Shown here one piece after another: positions 62,314 through 64,000 of a DNA stretch of 64,000 bases; the stretch's first letter is position 1, and each line of letters opens with the position of its first letter. The position numbers were made by a program, and so were the translations under genes. The DNA is from Flexithrix dorotheae DSM 6795 (GTDB lineage: Bacteria; Bacteroidota; Bacteroidia; Cytophagales; Flammeovirgaceae), in contig NZ_KB903443.1 of NCBI RefSeq assembly GCF_000379765.1, positions 310,001 through 374,000 on the forward strand, in the 5' to 3' direction. Below the pieces are notes generated by a model, which did no database searches, was not told the DNA's origin, and saw only the letters and a list, made by a program, of their open reading frames with translations.

Positions 62314-63675
62314 ATGCAAAAAACAATCTTCCTATTGTGCCTGCCTTTTCTATGGTCTTATTCCACCTTTCTGCAGGCACAAAACAGCAAATACCCAAAA
62401 ATTCTTTCTATGAAGGAAAGAGCAACAGTTATTGATAACTTATTGGAAGACAGGATAAAAACCGTACTCCCTAATTTAATGAGAAGTAATGGTATAGATA
62501 TGTGGCTGGTCATTTCCAGAGAGTATAATGAAGACCCTGTAATCGAAACTTTTCTACCGGCCACATGGCTTGCAGCAAGAAGAAGAACCATTTTGGTGAT
62601 GTACGATCCAGGTAATAATCAGGACATTGAAACCCTGGCCATTGCCCGATACGATGTGGGAAAATCCTTCAAAAAAGCCTGGGATAAAGAAAAAGAACCT
62701 GACCAGTGGAAAGCACTTTTGGGTATTATTGAAGCAAGAAATCCTGAAAAAATTGGCATCAACAAATCGGAATTTTTTGGTTTAGCGGATGGCATTACAG
62801 CAACAGATTTGGAAGAATTAGAAAAAAACTTAGGGGAAAAATATGCTTCGAAATTGGTTTCAGCAGAGCAATTAGCCATAGGCTGGCTGGAAACCAGAAC
62901 TCCAAAAGAAATGGCCATTTACCCGCAGATTTGCCGGATTGCCCATGAAATCATCGATGAGGCTTTCTCCGATAAAGTGATCCAACCCGGAGTGACTACC
63001 ACTGAAGATGTAGTATGGTGGATGAGGGAAAAAATCAGGGAATTAAATCTGATTACCTGGTTTCACCCCACTGTAGATGTCCAAAGAGCTGACCCTGAAT
63101 CTTTTGATCATTTGAGAACTTTCTCCAAAAGACCCGATGCCAATGTGATTTTACCCGGAGACCTGTTGCATGTTGATTTTGGCATCAAATACCTGAGGTT
63201 AAACACGGATACCCAACAACATGCCTATGTATTGAAACCCGGAGAAACCGAAGTACCAGCGTATTTGAAAGCTGCATTTGAAAAGGGAAATCAGTTACAG
63301 GATATTTTTACCAATAATTTCAAAGGGGGTGTATCTGGCAACGAAGTACTTAAAAAGTCCAGGCAGGAAGCCATTGCAAATGGGATTAAACCTTCCATTT
63401 ATACTCACCCGCTGGGGTTTCATGGACATGCTGCAGGAACTACTTTAGGCATGTGGGATGCACAGGAAGGAGTACCTGTAAATGGTGATTATCCACTGCA
63501 TTACAATACTGCTTATGCAATTGAACTCAATGCATCAGTATTTATTAAGGAGTGGAATAAGGAAATCAGAATTATGCTGGAGGAAGATGCTATTTTCACA
63601 GAAAATGGTGTCCAATATATTGATGGCAGGCAAAAATCAATTTTAACAATTCCCAGAATTCCTGCTACACATTGA
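62314..63675 (+). CDS. Secreted M24 family metallopeptidase (Xaa-Pro aminopeptidase-like)
   Basis: This encodes 453 residues with a signal peptide (LPFLWSYSTFLQAQ). The N-terminal creatinase-like domain (GIDMWLVISREYNEDP) is followed by the pita-bread fold. Metal ligands appear as Asp in LLHVDFGIKYL and DTQQHAY, His in GFHGHAAGT, and Glu in AIELNAS and IMLEEDAIF. It would release N-terminal residues next to proline, in the periplasm. The sulfatase gene begins 47 bases later, so the two may be cotranscribed. Confidence 0.9.
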   Translation: MQKTIFLLCLPFLWSYSTFLQAQNSKYPKILSMKERATVIDNLLEDRIKTVLPNLMRSNGIDMWLVISREYNEDPVIETFLPATWLAARRRTILVMYDPGNNQDIETLAIARYDVGKSFKKAWDKEKEPDQWKALLGIIEARNPEKIGINKSEFFGLADGITATDLEELEKNLGEKYASKLVSAEQLAIGWLETRTPKEMAIYPQICRIAHEIIDEAFSDKVIQPGVTTTEDVVWWMREKIRELNLITWFHPTVDVQRADPESFDHLRTFSKRPDANVILPGDLLHVDFGIKYLRLNTDTQQHAYVLKPGETEVPAYLKAAFEKGNQLQDIFTNNFKGGVSGNEVLKKSRQEAIANGIKPSIYTHPLGFHGHAAGTTLGMWDAQEGVPVNGDYPLHYNTAYAIELNASVFIKEWNKEIRIMLEEDAIFTENGVQYIDGRQKSILTIPRIPATH

Positions 63676-63722
63676 TCTGCATCTATAAATAAAAATCAAA
63701 AATTTTATAATTTGAATTGAAA

Positions 63723-64000
63723 ATGAAAAAACAACTGTGTTTAATTCCATTGTTGGTCATTTTAACCCTGGCCGCCTGTAAAAATTCTTCTCCAAAACAG
63801 GTCACCCAAAAACCACCCAACATACTTTTTATTTTTACTGATGATCATGCTCTTCAGGCCATAAGTGCCTATGGATCGAATATAAATCAAACTCCAAATA
63901 TAGACAGGCTGGCCAGTGAAGGCATGTTATTTAAACACTGTATGGTCACTAATTCAATTTGCGGACCAAGCAGGGCTGTAATCCAAACGGGAAAATTTAG
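63723..64000 (+). CDS. Sulfatase lipoprotein, 5' part
   Basis: The frame is open from the ATG at 63723 to the window edge (92 residues seen). A lipobox (LTLAAC) ends the signal peptide. The metal site [14 protein letters not shown] and the formylglycine motif SICGPSRA, with Cys to be oxidised, mark a type I sulfatase. It would remove sulfate from polysaccharides, in keeping with marine life. The C-terminal part is outside the window. Substrate unknown. Confidence 0.92.
   Translation, partial: MKKQLCLIPLLVILTLAACKNSSPKQVTQKPPNILFIFTDDHALQAISAYGSNINQTPNIDRLASEGMLFKHCMVTNSICGPSRAVIQTGKF

Noticed and set aside
1-64000. tRNA genes, CRISPR arrays, prophage or integrase genes
   Set aside because: I saw no tRNA T-arm/acceptor combinations, no regularly spaced direct repeats with unique spacers, and no recombinase motifs. 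Weak tRNA candidates could be missed by eye.

Overview
The window is about 37% G+C by eye and comes from a Bacteroidota genome, most likely a marine member of the Cytophagales. The main signs are two type IX secretion (T9SS) type B C-terminal sorting domains, a PorP/SprF-like protein beside a PorE-like TPR/propeller/OmpA protein, SusC-style N-terminal domains on a TonB-dependent receptor, reg_prop signalling proteins, and Bacteroidota-type -33/-7 promoters (TTTG, then TAnnTTTG). Most genes have A-rich leaders rather than strong Shine-Dalgarno sites. I see no rRNA, tRNA, CRISPR array, integrase or complete insertion sequence.

Layout, left to right. 1-1932: 5' part of a reg_prop signalling gene, reading out of the window. 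2418-3773: small antitoxin/Fic-Doc toxin pair followed by a methyltransferase with membrane segments. 3780-6564: LuxR-type response regulator and TPR histidine kinase. 6679-9349: two-gene operon of a tandem trypsin-like protein without a signal peptide and a 138-residue unknown protein. 9792-16267: cobalamin locus, with a near-consensus promoter, a B12 riboswitch, BtuF-, BtuC- and BtuD-like transporter genes, a BtuB-like receptor and a terminator. 16375-19803: acyl-CoA carboxylase beta subunit and cysS, separated by an array of hairpins. 20004-22440: EgtB and EgtD of ergothioneine synthesis. 22877-26651: small secreted and outer-membrane proteins, including two LVIVD-type lipoproteins, and a 55-residue Cys-rich protein of DUF5522 type. 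26750-30580: reg_prop/GAF/SpoIIE phosphatase. 30771-42313: tricorn-like, M20 and M61 peptidases mixed with a DUF3859 protein, two OmpA-type proteins and a DEDDh exonuclease. 42892-61784: a surface and secretion block with two T9SS cargo proteins, a protein of about 15 repeats of 92 residues, a beta-barrel protein, a histidine kinase, and the PorE-like and SprF-like proteins. 62314-end: secreted M24 peptidase and the start of a sulfatase lipoprotein.

How the genes work together. The B12 riboswitch probably controls uptake of cobalamin through the outer membrane (receptor), periplasm (binding lipoprotein) and inner membrane (ABC transporter). The large adhesin-like protein at 57168-61784 lies directly upstream of its probable SprF partner and the PorE-like anchor, a usual cargo/partner arrangement for T9SS. 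EgtB and EgtD together can make ergothioneine precursors from histidine.

The least explained parts are the tandem protease operon, a dispersed repeat of about 115-127 bp present three times (19884, 23582, 30576), and two clusters of perfect hairpins (12484-12608 and 18038-18180). The first hairpin cluster runs into the 5' end of the BtuD-like gene, which has no upstream ATG. Domain names come from reading motifs by eye; no database search was run.
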